DNA of 64,000 nt from Argopecten irradians (lineage: Eukaryota; Mollusca; Bivalvia; Pectinida; Pectinidae). Below are positions 11,001 to 24,700 of the stretch, in pieces; the first letter of the stretch is position 1, and each line of letters begins with the position of its first letter. The position numbers and the translations under genes are program-made. A model generated the notes under the pieces. It saw only the letters and a program-made list of their open reading frames with translations, was not told the origin of the DNA and ran no database searches. Location: positions 14,904,318 through 14,968,317 of the forward strand of contig NC_091147.1 in assembly GCF_041381155.1 (NCBI RefSeq), given 5' to 3'.

Positions 11001-14000
11001 ACTCTGTAATGTGGAAAGAATACAAAATGTAGCAATTTTTTGTGCCAATATAGATGATATTGAGTGTCCCCATTTAAAGACTTCTTTCACAGTCAAAATA
11101 ACAAGTCTGGCGGTGCTGGAAGCTAGAAAAACATCCATTCAGTTTGAATGTTGTTGTTTTCAGTGTGTCGCTGTGGCACGACGATTCCCTGGTGTCACGC
11201 GAAGTCCTCGGTGGTATGTTTCCTGGCTCATTCCTGGGCGAGGTGAAGATTCCCCTTCATAATCTAGCTACAGGCACAACTCACAAAGCCTGGTAAGTTA
11301 GATAATACATAACTGGCTATCCAGTCATAGAGCCATGTCATAAATATCATGGGACACATGTGTAATAACACTATTATGACATCATATGTAGTTTTGATGT
11401 CATAATGAATATATGAAGTCGCATAATTATCTCAGTAGACAGAAGTGTTACATCCGAGCTGGATTTCTACTGTTTTATATAGAGACAAAATTAAAACTTA
11501 TATTTCAATTAAATAAAGATATGTGATAAATAGAATCTTACACTCTTGACAGTGTAATATGAAATTTATCGAACTGGTTAAATAATTTGATATTATTGAA
11601 CTTATTTGATAAATTTCATACTACAGAGCCTGAAATCCTCTATATCTATCATACACTCTTTATGTGATTTTATTTCAACCATTTTTAATTTTATAACTAG
11701 TGTCTAATGATTAATTAGTTAATTTTGAAGTCAAAGTCCCTCTGTAAACAGCAGGAAATAAGCGATCAACACATGGATCGGCATTTAAACTATGGATATG
11801 AAATTAAAACTTGCAATTCATTGACATGAAAAAGTCTGTTAATAAACTTTTCAGGGGTTAGGATAAGTAGTATTTCTCATGATAAATAAGTATTTTTTCT
11901 CATAATGAATATTTTGAGGTCCATTTCTCGTGGCAAATAAGTACTATTTCTCATGATACATGATTAACATGATAAATGAGTACTAATTCTCAAAAGTAAT
12001 TTGCAGTCATATGTTATACAATGCTAACTTGGCTCTTGCTATACATGTTGAATCAGTGTACAGATAGATACGGGTAGGTATGAAAACCTGAACTCTTGTA
12101 CAATGCATTTCATTTTCATAATACATCAATATTACTATCATGTAGATCAGGGAGAAAAAGCTATCCATCTAGGAAAATGAAACAGTTAACTGTCAAAATG
12201 CTGATCCATTGCTTATTTCTCGCAGTTTATATAGAAACAGAGTTCTAATGTTAATGGACTGAAGGCCTTTATAAAAAAAAACAAAAAGATGATAGAACAG
12301 AAGAATAATTTGGACTAGGCTTATTTGGTACATGGACTAATCAAAACAAGCTTATTTGATACATGGACTAATAAAAACAAAGATTTTAAGTATTGATAGA
12401 ACAGTAGAATAATTTGGACTAGGCTTATTTTAGACATGGACTAATAAAAACAAAGATTTTTAAGAATCGGCTATGATAGGGCTACTTGTTTGTCACAGGT
12501 ACTGCCTTGGTAGTCGGGAAGGCTGGAAACAGTCACAGCAGGATCTCGGAGCCCTCCGCCTCAAAATCTCCTATACCTCAGAACATGTGTTCAAATCCGA
12601 ATATTACAATGATCTCAGAGAACTTCTCCTCCAGTCTGTAGACACAGAGGTAAGATATTATAACATGTTACTGCTTTTACTGATTATAAGTTGATTGATG
12701 CACCTCGCTATTAACTCACACCCTCAAGTGGTCTGTACTGTATTCGCCGTAATTAGCACCCCTCCCCAATAAACATCCTCCCCTCTTCTGAAGCTATATA
12801 AACACACTCTGGTACCATGGATATAACAATAATTTACAGCAGTGTGTTTTTCATGTAAATCACGGCATAATAATGCATATAAATGGAAAAATGACATATG
12901 AATGTTTATTGCGACAGATTAATGTGCCATTTATATTGAAAGAGTTTAAGTATGGCAGACCTTTTTAGAGGTTTTTCGTCAGCAACATCTAATAAGCCCC
13001 CCCCCTCCTTCTCTGTTGTAATTTTTAAGCACACTGGGTAAAAATTATGGCGAATACGGTACCCTAAGTTTGAGGTCCCATTATGTTGAATTATTACATA
13101 ACACTGCTTTGTTTTTCCATATATTTTGTGTTTGCATACTTTTCAAAACATTCGTTATCACTATACATAATTTTGCAATAAAGGGCCCTACTGAAAATCA
13201 GGTATTTTGAATTTCAAGATGTTATACCACTGATAAATAGTATATTTTCTCAATAAAAAATATGAGCAGACGAATAAGTACTTTTTTTCAGTAACAAAAT
13301 TTATTTACGTAACACCATTACCACTATTGAAAAATTTGCGCTTTCTAAGATAAGAATATGAAAAATGATTAATTGCATCCTGCAAACATTTTGTGTCACT
13401 ATGTCTTTTATGGAATGAATACTGCACATGCACCAAAAGCAAAATACATTATTATATATTATTTTTTGTGTTAATTGGACATATATAAACATCATACTGT
13501 TGAAATGATGAGTATCGTTTATGCTGTGGTGGTGGTGGAACATCTTTAATATATTACAGAAAAGTGTTACAGAACTATATAACATGAAGTACGATAGGTG
13601 ACTGAAGCTGTCTTTATTGCAGCCCGTATCCTCCAGTGCAGCTGCTATTCTTGGTGATGTGGTCGAGAGAAGGCAAGACGCAGCACAGCCAATTATGAGG
13701 ATATTCCTCCACCATAAAAAATTAGTCCCATTTGTGCGGGCGTTAGCAAGGGCAGAAATCAAACGAACATCGTAAGTAATATGAAGTTGTGTCTATTGGT
13801 CTTTACATGATGTAATATCTCAAAATTTTTTTTAATATTCTAAATATTTCTGAAGTTTTCACAATGGTTGATTGTGCTAATATTTTACGTATAGTGAATT
13901 TATTGTTAACATTATGACAAATGTGAGATATTTGTACAGTAATTTTCATACTAGGTAATTGCAGGGGCCTGTACAATGTTATATGGGAAAAAGTATATGT

Positions 14001-17000
14001 TTTCGACCAGTAGATATGAATTCGAAAAAAATATTCACATGAAATTGAGAAATATAAAACTATTAATCTCTACGTGAAGGGACCTTTATTCAGCATATAA
14101 TGCACCCCAAAAAGACAGGCACTGTTGTGATACTTGAAATATAGTTCTAAACATTTTCTTCATGTTGAAAACATGTTTAATGCAACTATTCTTGTGACCT
14201 ACCTTGTCATTTATCATGTAGCAAAAAACTATATAAATGATGCTGCAGAATGATGTTGCTGGGTATTTGTTGTAGCGACCCCAACACCGTTTTCCGTGGT
14301 AACACTTTAATAACGAAGGTGATTGATGAACTGATGAAGTTAGTAGGGCTGCCATGTCTACACGAAGCTATCAAATCAACTGTGGACCAGGTATAGTAAA
14401 CCAGGCTTTAAAATCAGACCATATATTTGTAGCGAAAATGTACTGGGTCAAGCATTGGTGACCAGGAAGCTCAGTCAGTAGAGCATCTGGTTAGTGTTTG
14501 GAGGTTCCGTCTTCGAATTCCAGGCTGACCACTACATTTTCTCCACTCTTGTTAATTTGCTAGCTTGTTAACCCTGTTTCGAAAATTGGGAATACGCTCA
14601 GCAGAAGATATGGGAACTTGTGAGTTGTGGTTTTGGGGTGAAGACTTGGAGAAAGGAGTGAGAAATGTAATGTAATTGGTGGAAGAGAAAGCGTGTTTTA
14701 ATTGAATGATAAGGGCAGATACGTCCTTTTCATGGAATAGGGTTGAGGATATAGTGTTTCAAATTTCAATTTGTTTGCATCACAACTTTATATATGAAGA
14801 TGAGGAGATTTATATCTTGTTTACCTTTGTGACTTTTTATTGAGGTGAAAATTTTAATGAGTTGATAGTTAAAATTGTTTGAATTTCAGTTTAAGAAACA
14901 GATTGAGGTAAAGTCGTTTGTTACAGATTTGCACCGAACATTTGTCATGTGAAATTGACCCTGCCCGTATAAAGGATGGTGAGAACCTTTCGGACAATAT
15001 GGTGAGTTCAGTAGAAACATACTAATGTATTTGACCCCATAATCGCCCTGGTACTTAAAAAATAGCATTACACAAAGTAAGCCAATAATCAATTTACAAA
15101 AGAAATGAAATAGATGTCATAGTTTCAATATGCATTTGAATCTAGGCGAGTGAAATCGTGGCCTCAAAAAGAGATAGCGGTGTTTATTGGGTTGATTATG
15201 GTATCTGCTATTAATTACTAGATACCAGGTATAAACGTATAAAGCAGGACGAGAAAGTAATAGAAAAAGAGAAAATTCACAGCAATTCACATCATTCCTG
15301 ATACAATGTATATGCTGAATTTAAAATCAATAAAAAAAATTCAGTTCAAGATAAAAATATAAACTTGCATTACGACCTAAAACCAAGGTTTTCTGAAGTT
15401 ATCAAGAGGCTTTTGTTAGGAAACTGAATTCGTAAGGTAATAGATTTTCCTTACTTTTTTTTTTTTTTTTTTTTTTTTTTGAAATAATGCTCTGTTAAGA
15501 GATAGGAATTTATATGTTTGAAGAATCATCAATCAATCTCTACTCATATGTGATTTTTTTTTTACAGAAAAATTTGAAGCGTTACGTTGAACAAGTTTTT
15601 CAGAGTATTGTCAACTCTGGTTTGACTTGTCCAACTATTATATGTGAAGTATTTTTCGCTCTCAAGGAGGCAGCTCAGGAATATTTCCCAGGTAAGATTC
15701 TTTATCCCATTATCAAATGTTCCCCCAGTTTGCTGGCTAAGTGGTTATGGTGTTTGGAATAATTACAACAAGCTGTCCGCCTCTGGTTTTCAAGTTTGAA
15801 GCTTATCTGTGGCACTTATCATGTACTGAGCATAGGTCAATAGTTTATCTCTGAGTACTCTAGACTAGCTTTCCTCTTGACATTCTTAGATGTTTCTTGC
15901 TGTTTAGTGTTAATTCATTCACCCCTGAAGACATTTAGACACTTCTAAATCAAAGACTAGACCAGTTCATTATGAATTTTCATGGGGGAATGAGTTAAGC
16001 AAACACTCCACCAGTTCCCCATAAGCATGACAGTTCTCTTCACTTAGTAGACAGCAGATCAATTTGTTCAAACCAATCACTGCCTAGGCAATAGACCTTT
16101 CCAGTAACTAGATTACCTCCCCTTGTATTATTTTTGCCATCAGGCGGCGCTAGCAAAAACAAACACATAACAAATTTACCTCCCTTCTGAGTAAGTATCC
16201 ATTGTGATGTCTTTGTTTTGTGAGCGAAACACAAGACGTCACAATCAATATTGAATGCATGGGCGGAACTCTGTAATATGCATAAACAGATTATGAAAGA
16301 CCCTCTTCAATTTTTGCGGGAAATAGAAGTTGTAAGAAGCAAAACTGCTCATCACCAGCAATAAGCCATATACTAACACACCACTTATCTGAATGCTATA
16401 CATTGGACCATTACAGATAATCCCCATGTACGATATCAGGTAGTCAGTGGCTTTATTTTCCTACGGTTTTTCGCTCCGGCCATCCTCGGACCTCGACTGT
16501 TTGATCTGAGGACAGATACACAGGTTTGTAAAATCACCAACCAGGGTCTCCCGTTGTGAACTCAATAGAATCGAAGATCAATTTTACCAGATGATTGACT
16601 TCAGGGAATTTGATTACAAAAAAAGTCACTTTCAAAAGCATAAAATGTTGTTACTGTTACAGACAAAAAGGTCATTTTAAAGAAGAAAAAAATAATGACC
16701 TTGAAATTCCATTAATTTCGGTTTACCTTTATGACATAAAAACCAAAATATTGTATAAAATTTAGATTTATCAGATGTTGAATTTCATAAATGTCATTAT
16801 CACCAATATATTCTCTTAAGATAGAAATATTAAAAATAATTAATTGTATCCTGAAAAAATTCTGTAGTACTATGTCCTATATGAAAGAAGTACTGATTGT
16901 TCATGCACCAAAAGCAAAAAAAATAATTTTTGTGTTAATTAGACATTTATATACATGATTGAACACCAATTATTGTTCAAATGACGAGTATTGTTTATGC

Positions 17001-20000
17001 TCTGTAGGCAATGGAGCATCTTTAAGGTATACAGATTTCAAAATTACTTGTTTCAAATACATATAGACATTGAATCAAAGATATCTATTTCTTTGAAATG
17101 TTTTATCAACTAGTTCTAACTGAATTTTGTTTTAGGATGTATGCGTGAATCGTACCCTAACACTTGTGTCAAAAGCCTTACAAGGTCTCGGTAATCTAGT
17201 CAGCTCAAAATCGGTAAGTCCAAATGTTCAAAATCGGTAAGTCAAAATTGGTAAGTCCAAATGTTCAAAATCGGTAAGTCAAAATCTGTAAGTCAAAGCG
17301 TACAAAATAGGTATTTAAGTCAAAGTGTTCAAAATTGGTAAGTCAAACATTTTGCTCTTTTTTACTTTATTGAACTGCATTATGCACAAAGAAAATTTTT
17401 AATTTCATTTATTTTTCAGCTATCTTTCGGTCTAAAAGAAGAGTACATGGTTCCTTTATTCAAGTGTTTCAATGACACTGAACATATAAATGGAATCAGA
17501 ATGGTAAGTAATGCACAAAATCTATCCTGTCTTTGTATAACTGAGTTATCTGCCCTTGGTATTTGTTTTAATATCATCCGTCAAACTATAGATATACCAA
17601 TGAACTCATTTTCCCCTAAAGACACATTTGAGCTCATCTGATTCAAAGGCCGGAACAGTTCATTATAAATGTTTAGGGTGAATAAGTTAATATTTACCCT
17701 CAAGAGTAGATAACTCTGTTATAAAAAGACATTTTAACTTCTACATGAACCTCCAATAGGCTTTGTTAAGGGGTACGGCTCACAAATTTTATGAAGTAAA
17801 TCTCACCTATAGGAAGAATTTCAACCATAAATACATACAAGTGATTTTATTTAGTCATGTAGATATGTACTATACTTATCTTAAAATACTGGGCCGTTTT
17901 TGATTACATGGTTTAACTGGTGGGACCTAGTTGTTCCTTTATAAATTATAGATTGATCTTGGGATTTTATATTGTTTTCAGACGAGCCTTGACAAAGCCC
18001 TCACAGGCCTGTATTAATAACTGCAGGTCCATCAGGTTTTATACTTGAAATAATGACTTCAACAAACGGTCAAACCAGTTGTTGTGACTAAACAGAAACA
18101 GCCCTGAACACAAACTAAATGATTTAACATTAATATTTAGTATCTTTGTAATTTTCAGTACCTGGATATAATATCATCAGCAGCACGAGCCCACACTACA
18201 AGTATCATCCTGGAGGCTCCCATTATACTGAAGGAAGGGTAAGCAGCACTTGTCCTTAACACATTTGTAATAGCATCCTCCAGGAGTGAATAGAATTGAG
18301 GATGCTGTAATGTCTTCATTTACAGAGTTTTCTACTGTAAAACATGCTTATAACGAATTAATGTTTATAACATAGTAATTTTCATTCCTCGGCAAGGTCA
18401 ATCTTATTTAAATACAGATCCTTATAACCACTCCAGTCAATAGAGGATCTGACAGCATGCCATAAGGGTTCATGTTCCGATGACCTTTTTACCATGTGTA
18501 CTTCAGATCAAACACATTCTCTACACATTGCTACATCAATTGATTACGTCATTTCGCCCAGTATACAATTGCATTTAGCTTTGTTGTGGTCTTTGGACAA
18601 GATGACTATGTACATGAAAATAATTCGGACGGCTATTTCAAATTATTTCGTCCCCAGTTAAGATTCTGAGATCTAGAGTGCCAATTTGATTGGCCATTTC
18701 CAAAGTTCATCTGGACATGACCCCTAATGGGATGTTGTCAGATCCTCTTATCAAACGTAGTGATAATAAGGATCTGTATTTTAATCAGATTGCGGCAAGG
18801 TTATTATAAGATATCTGCAATATGTATATAACAAACTATGCTTATAACAAAGTGATTTTGTTGGTCCCCATCGGTTTATTTCTTAACATGGCTGAATTAA
18901 TTTGACCTTAAGTTGACCATTGATCTACAACTTATGTGGTATTATAACATACTTTCCCGTCAATATTTGAACAGGGAATACTAGTGATATCATCACTTTT
19001 TATTGTCCTTTTGATTGAGTAAAGCCGATCTTCCAAGAAACTAACTTGTACTTTACTTTATATTTTTCAGATTCCTGATCAAGCGTGCTCAGGGAAGGAA
19101 AAAGTTTGGCATGAAAAATTTCAAGCGACGTTATTTCTGTTTAACCAATCAACATTTCTTTTATTCTAAAAGTCGGGACGATGCTCCCCTGTGTGTGATA
19201 CCTATAGAAGATATCCTCGCCGTGGAAACACTTCAGGAGGAATCTTTCAAAATGAAATATGTAAGTCAGATAGGAAAGTGTATGGGTTATAGTGTAGATA
19301 GGAAAGTGTATGGGTTATAGTGTTTTATGAATAAGTTTTGAAAGTTTGCACTCCCTATCTTCATTCCGAGGTCTACATTTATTATCTAATAGACTCGATT
19401 ACTTTTGTTACATTTGGCTTAATCAGATTTAAAGCCAGGTGCCAGTTTCATCAACTTTTATAGAAATTTCTTATGAAAACTGAAAATTCTCATTTGGAAA
19501 AATATACAAAAGTTATGAAAAAAAAGAAATTTTTCTTCTTAAAAACTTTAATTTCCTACAGTTCAGAAACAATGATGAAACTGGTCCAGGTTCTTTTAAT
19601 TCTATAGACCATCTCCATAAAGAAATTCTCAAGAATTTCTGAAAAAAAATCATGAAAAGGAACAGTACACCTGGTCTGATATTGTATATATATTTTTTCT
19701 TCCATGTACAAAGTAAATATAAATATTAACTTTAATTATATTGAAAGGAAATTTTATTCAATATTCATTCTATGAAATTTAATCTGCAGAAACTTGTTTT
19801 CAAACAGAAATGATAAATGAAGTAGCGATGAAAGAAAGTTGGTTTACAGATGCTTATCAAAAATTTTAGTGTCAGTTACAACTAACAAAATGATTTGTCC
19901 CTTTCAAGCAAGAGGCCTAATTGTCCTGTCTGTGTTGTAGATGTTTCAGGTGGTACAGCCCCAGAGAGCTTTGTACATACAGGCCACAAACTGTGTAGAA

Positions 20001-21719
20001 GAGAAGGAATGGTAGATGAGCCTTTTTTTATATCCCTTCAATTTTCTATTTAGGACAGCTGATGTACTATACTGTTGTGGATAAGAGAAATGCTAATTAT
20101 ATATTTTGAAATTGTAACCATTGGAATTGTAATCATGTAGCTTGAAAGTGCCAATCAAATTCATGGATTTTAGGATACTGACAATTTATCTTTTATCTTG
20201 GCTAATCTCAAAGTAGTATGTACATTTACAAAATATTTATTAAATGATTCATTAAACATTTGTGATCTTTATAAACAGTGATTTCACTGCACATGTGGTT
20301 TATGTATTGGGTGCAAAAAAATTATCTGCAAAATGATGGCTTTACCTATATAAGCTTTCAGCGAGTTCACAAAATTTAAATTCATGAAAATTTCATTTTC
20401 TCCTTTTGAATAGATCTGAAAATTTTTGACCCTAGTAAGAAAATATACCTGTTGATAAATTTAGTAATTTCAAGTGATGTTTTCATATTTTATTGAATAT
20501 ATGCATTGATCATTGACTTAAAAATCCAAGTATTTAATCATATCCCTATCACGACAACATGTGCAAAATGTTATTGCACACTTTAGCTAGGACCTGAGGG
20601 TCGGTGATCATGGCCCAGGACCTGGCTGTGCCTTGTATCTGCATATAGTGCGCACCCCAACTTTTCACTTGATAATTTATGAAAAAAAGTGTGCACTATA
20701 CGCACAAAAATACGGTATTCAAAAGTAAATACATGTACTTTATCCAAAATTCAATTTTGTATTTAATGATTCTGCAAGTTTAAGTCTGCATCACATCAAA
20801 TTTTAGTTTTACAGTGAAAGTATATGTAGAGATGATGTATTACAGCCAATGTCTGACGCTGACTACTTGCCTTTCAGGTTGGATATACTGATGAAAGTCT
20901 GTCATACAAACAGAAATCGGTTAAAAGTGTTCCACCCCGCCGCCTTTATCAATGCTCATTGGCTCTGGTAAGTTGTACCCACCATTGTATAATATAAACT
21001 TTATTTGTTTTACATAGATTGTGAAACAAGGTTTATAACTAATACAAATCACGTTTGATGGCCCAGATGAAAGCACAAGAGGGGTCTTAGTATGGGAGAA
21101 AATCAGAGTAAATAAACATATTTCAAAATGCAAATGCTTTAATTAGATGTTTGAGTCAGTGAATATACTAAAGTTATGATCAACCGCTGCTGATGTAAAT
21201 CGTAACAGCGTCGAATACCTTTGCAGATTCATGCATAAAATAACAAGCCATACTATAACGTTAATCTGTTACCAGGATGATTTCTAGTAAAAGCGAAGTA
21301 TCTTGAAACATATATCGGCGAATTTCGCTAAAAATATATTGCAACATTGAAAAATATTCGATTTTATTTTTAGAATTTCCCAAATATTTTATTCAAATAA
21401 CCGGAGGTCATGTAAAAGTCTATGCAAATACACGGAGTTGAAAAACAAAGATAAAGAAGGAAACAATCGGGACCGCAGAATTTTATGCAAATAACCGAAA
21501 TATTCGAATAACCGTTATTCGATTATGTGGAGTCCTCTGTACTATACATATGATTTACAATATATGTGTGTATGTATAAATCTATGTAATAGATGTATGA
21601 ATGTATCTATGTACTTTATATGATTGCAGTTAATATACATGTATAGTGTATATGGTATGTCGGAGTGAATGTGTATGATTGTATTATGTTATGTACTATA
21701 AAATGCCTTGAAAAAATAA

Positions 21720-21759
<40 letters not shown>

Positions 21760-24700
21760 AGAGTGCCTGGAGAAAACCCACGTGATTGGGCAGGTGACCC
21801 CTGTCTTTTTCACATCCCTGCTGGGGATCAAAGCCCGGCTGGCTAGGTAAAAGGTGAATGGCTTAACCACAACAGTACTTGCTCAACTACCATTATGGGG
21901 ATAGACTACTACAAGGCCTTGAACTTATATTTCTTATATAGACTGTATTGTATTGTATTGGCATGATGTCACATAATAATTGTTCTGTACGTACAGGCTG
22001 TTTTGTCCTAGGTAAGATAGAAATACAATGTATATATATATACATATCTTACCCTCACCAGAAGTGTGGATAGATATCTTGGTCCATGTTAAGAGAATAG
22101 ACAACATCTTCCAAGTGTGCTGCTTTTATTTGTGACTTCTGGATGTTTGTAAATCTGCAGATGTTGGATTGTGTCAATCTGTTGATGTTTTAATATTTGT
22201 TGATGTTGATCTGTCGATGTTGATATGTTGACGTTTATTCGTTGATGTTGATATGTTGACGTTTATTCGTTGATGTTTCTATGTTGATGTTTATATGTTG
22301 ATGAGGTTTATTTACTTGATGTTTATCTGTTGATGTTTACAGTTGTAAAGTAGCTGACCAGAACTCCCCGGGCTGTACCCCTGTCACTGGTGGCCTCTCC
22401 GTCACTGACATACAAGTAAACATCGACTCAGACAGAGAGATGGAGAAAATACATTCCTTGTTTTTAAACTACATGGAGAAGCTGGAAGCAATGCAAGGTA
22501 TTCTAACATTATCAATTTCATACGATGCATTTCGAGACTGTGTATGATGCTTAATCATATGTACTTTTTCATATGCTTGATAACCAATTTATTTTCACAG
22601 TAAATTTTCTAGCTGTCTCTAAAGTGTGATAAGTGCATTTGATATGAAAGATTAAATATACAGATGTATTTTGTTTTGAAAGTTGATTAATCAGTTTATT
22701 TTGATTAAAATGAATCTGTTTACTTCAATTTAAATTGGGAAAACATCGACAACGTCTTATCATTCTTTTGTTTTCATAAATTATCATATCATAGGTCCAA
22801 ACTTTAAATATAATTCATTCATTGTTATTTAACAATTATTATTCTTGATGATGATTTTCAAGTTTTTTAATTTTTCATCAATTTTTGGGTTGGAAAAGGA
22901 CTAAACTTAAAAAAAAAAAAATATTCATAGCGACTCAGTCTTAGAAGAAACTAAATCTATTTCATACAAAATCATTCGTATGGTCAGGATGGAATGAAGA
23001 AACTAAATCTATTTCATACAAAATCATTCGTATGGTCAGGATGGAATGAAGAAACTAAATCTATTTCATACAAAATCATTCGTATGGTCAGGATGGAATG
23101 AAGAAACTAAATCTATTTCATACAAAATCATTCGTATGGTCAGGATGGAATGAAGAAACTAAATCTATTTCATACAAAATAATTCGTATGGTCAGGATGG
23201 AATGAAACTGTTCTGTTTTATTTTTCCCACTACAAGCTTTCACAGGACAGCAGCTAAGTAAATATCATTGGTGTTGTATGGTACTAGTATCTGTATAACA
23301 AATTATCATGTTTAGTATTGATATGTAACATTCTTTGATATCATTTCGAACAATGGATACTACAAACTGTAATATTTTTAAATATTAATGAATATTGTAA
23401 ATTATGTTCCCTTTACACTCTTATGAGATGTATTATTTTGTTTCTTTTCCTGTTGCTGTTGACTTAATTGACAGGGATTCCTATTCCTTGTTGTCGACTA
23501 TAGTCAACACTCGATACTGATGTTCTTTTTTTACAGTGAATTGTCTATTAGATTCAAATTTTGAAGACTGACATAAAAAAAGTATTCAAGTTAAAACAAA
23601 CATTCTAAATTCATTCAAATTCCATGCCAGATCTCTGACTCATCAAACTGAGCGAATGAGTAATAGTGATACTCCAAGAAATTTTTTTTACCATTGTTGT
23701 TTATTTATTTGAACAATATTTATATGTTTATAGCACAAGAACAAGATAAATCATACTGATATTATTATCATAAACAAAATGGTGGCTTGTATTAATACTG
23801 TATACCGCCTGATTTATCAATTGATAATATGAAGTATGATACATTTAGGTTAGTTAAATGGCCTTTATTGATCCCAAAGTCCGAGTCAAAATGTGTCTTT
23901 TTCGAATATTCAAAGGCATTAGCTAAGGTGGTCTTACAAGCATCTCACTTTTAATCTGTTAAATGGTCCCAGGAAACATTTTTTGTTCTAAAACAATGTT
24001 TTGGTTGTAAACGATTTTGTTCTTGTCACTATCTCTCTAAAAAAAACCTAGAAATGTTTTGGTTGTAAACAATTATGTTCTTGTCACTATATATTTAAAA
24101 ATACTAGAAATATTTCTTTTCCAAATCTCCAGTTATAAATGAGAATTGCTGTTTTCCTGTCACTAGATGCGTGTGCGTCTCAGGAAGTTTACATGGGAGA
24201 CGAGCCGGTGCACCAACCTTATATTGAAGACACACAGTCCTGCTTCAAAACTCTGAACCAAGTACTGACCTGTGTGATAAGTCTGGAGCAGGAACACAAG
24301 CAGTACTGTAAACTCAAACAACGCAACACCGTCATCGGATCCATGTAAGTTATAGAAATAATACTGTATTTTCCAGATTATAAGCCTCAACTTTTTTCTA
24401 TGGAAATTTTATACTTGTGCAACACTTATCATCTTATCCATGTAATTTAATCTAGAAATGATTAGTCAATATTGTAACAAGCATTTTCATTGGCTTATCC
24501 CATAACATAAAAAAGACACAATTTGTAACATCACCTCTGATTGGTGGATACAATGGTGTAAGGATTTCAAAAGAGTTGATTATAGTCAAACCTGATGTTT
24601 GAGAACATTTCTCAGACAACTAGTACTGTAAACTTATTTATTTTGGCGCAACTAATTATTGGTGCAAATGTGATCTTAGCGCAATGATGTGGATTCAAGG

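Noticed and set aside
13301-13762. 153-residue minus-strand open frame
   Set aside because: It covers a MITE-A copy and the antisense of RASA3 exon 10.
14457-14535. A tRNA gene
   Set aside because: A- and B-box-like blocks are present but I cannot fold a full cloverleaf with acceptor stem; a SINE head is the better explanation.
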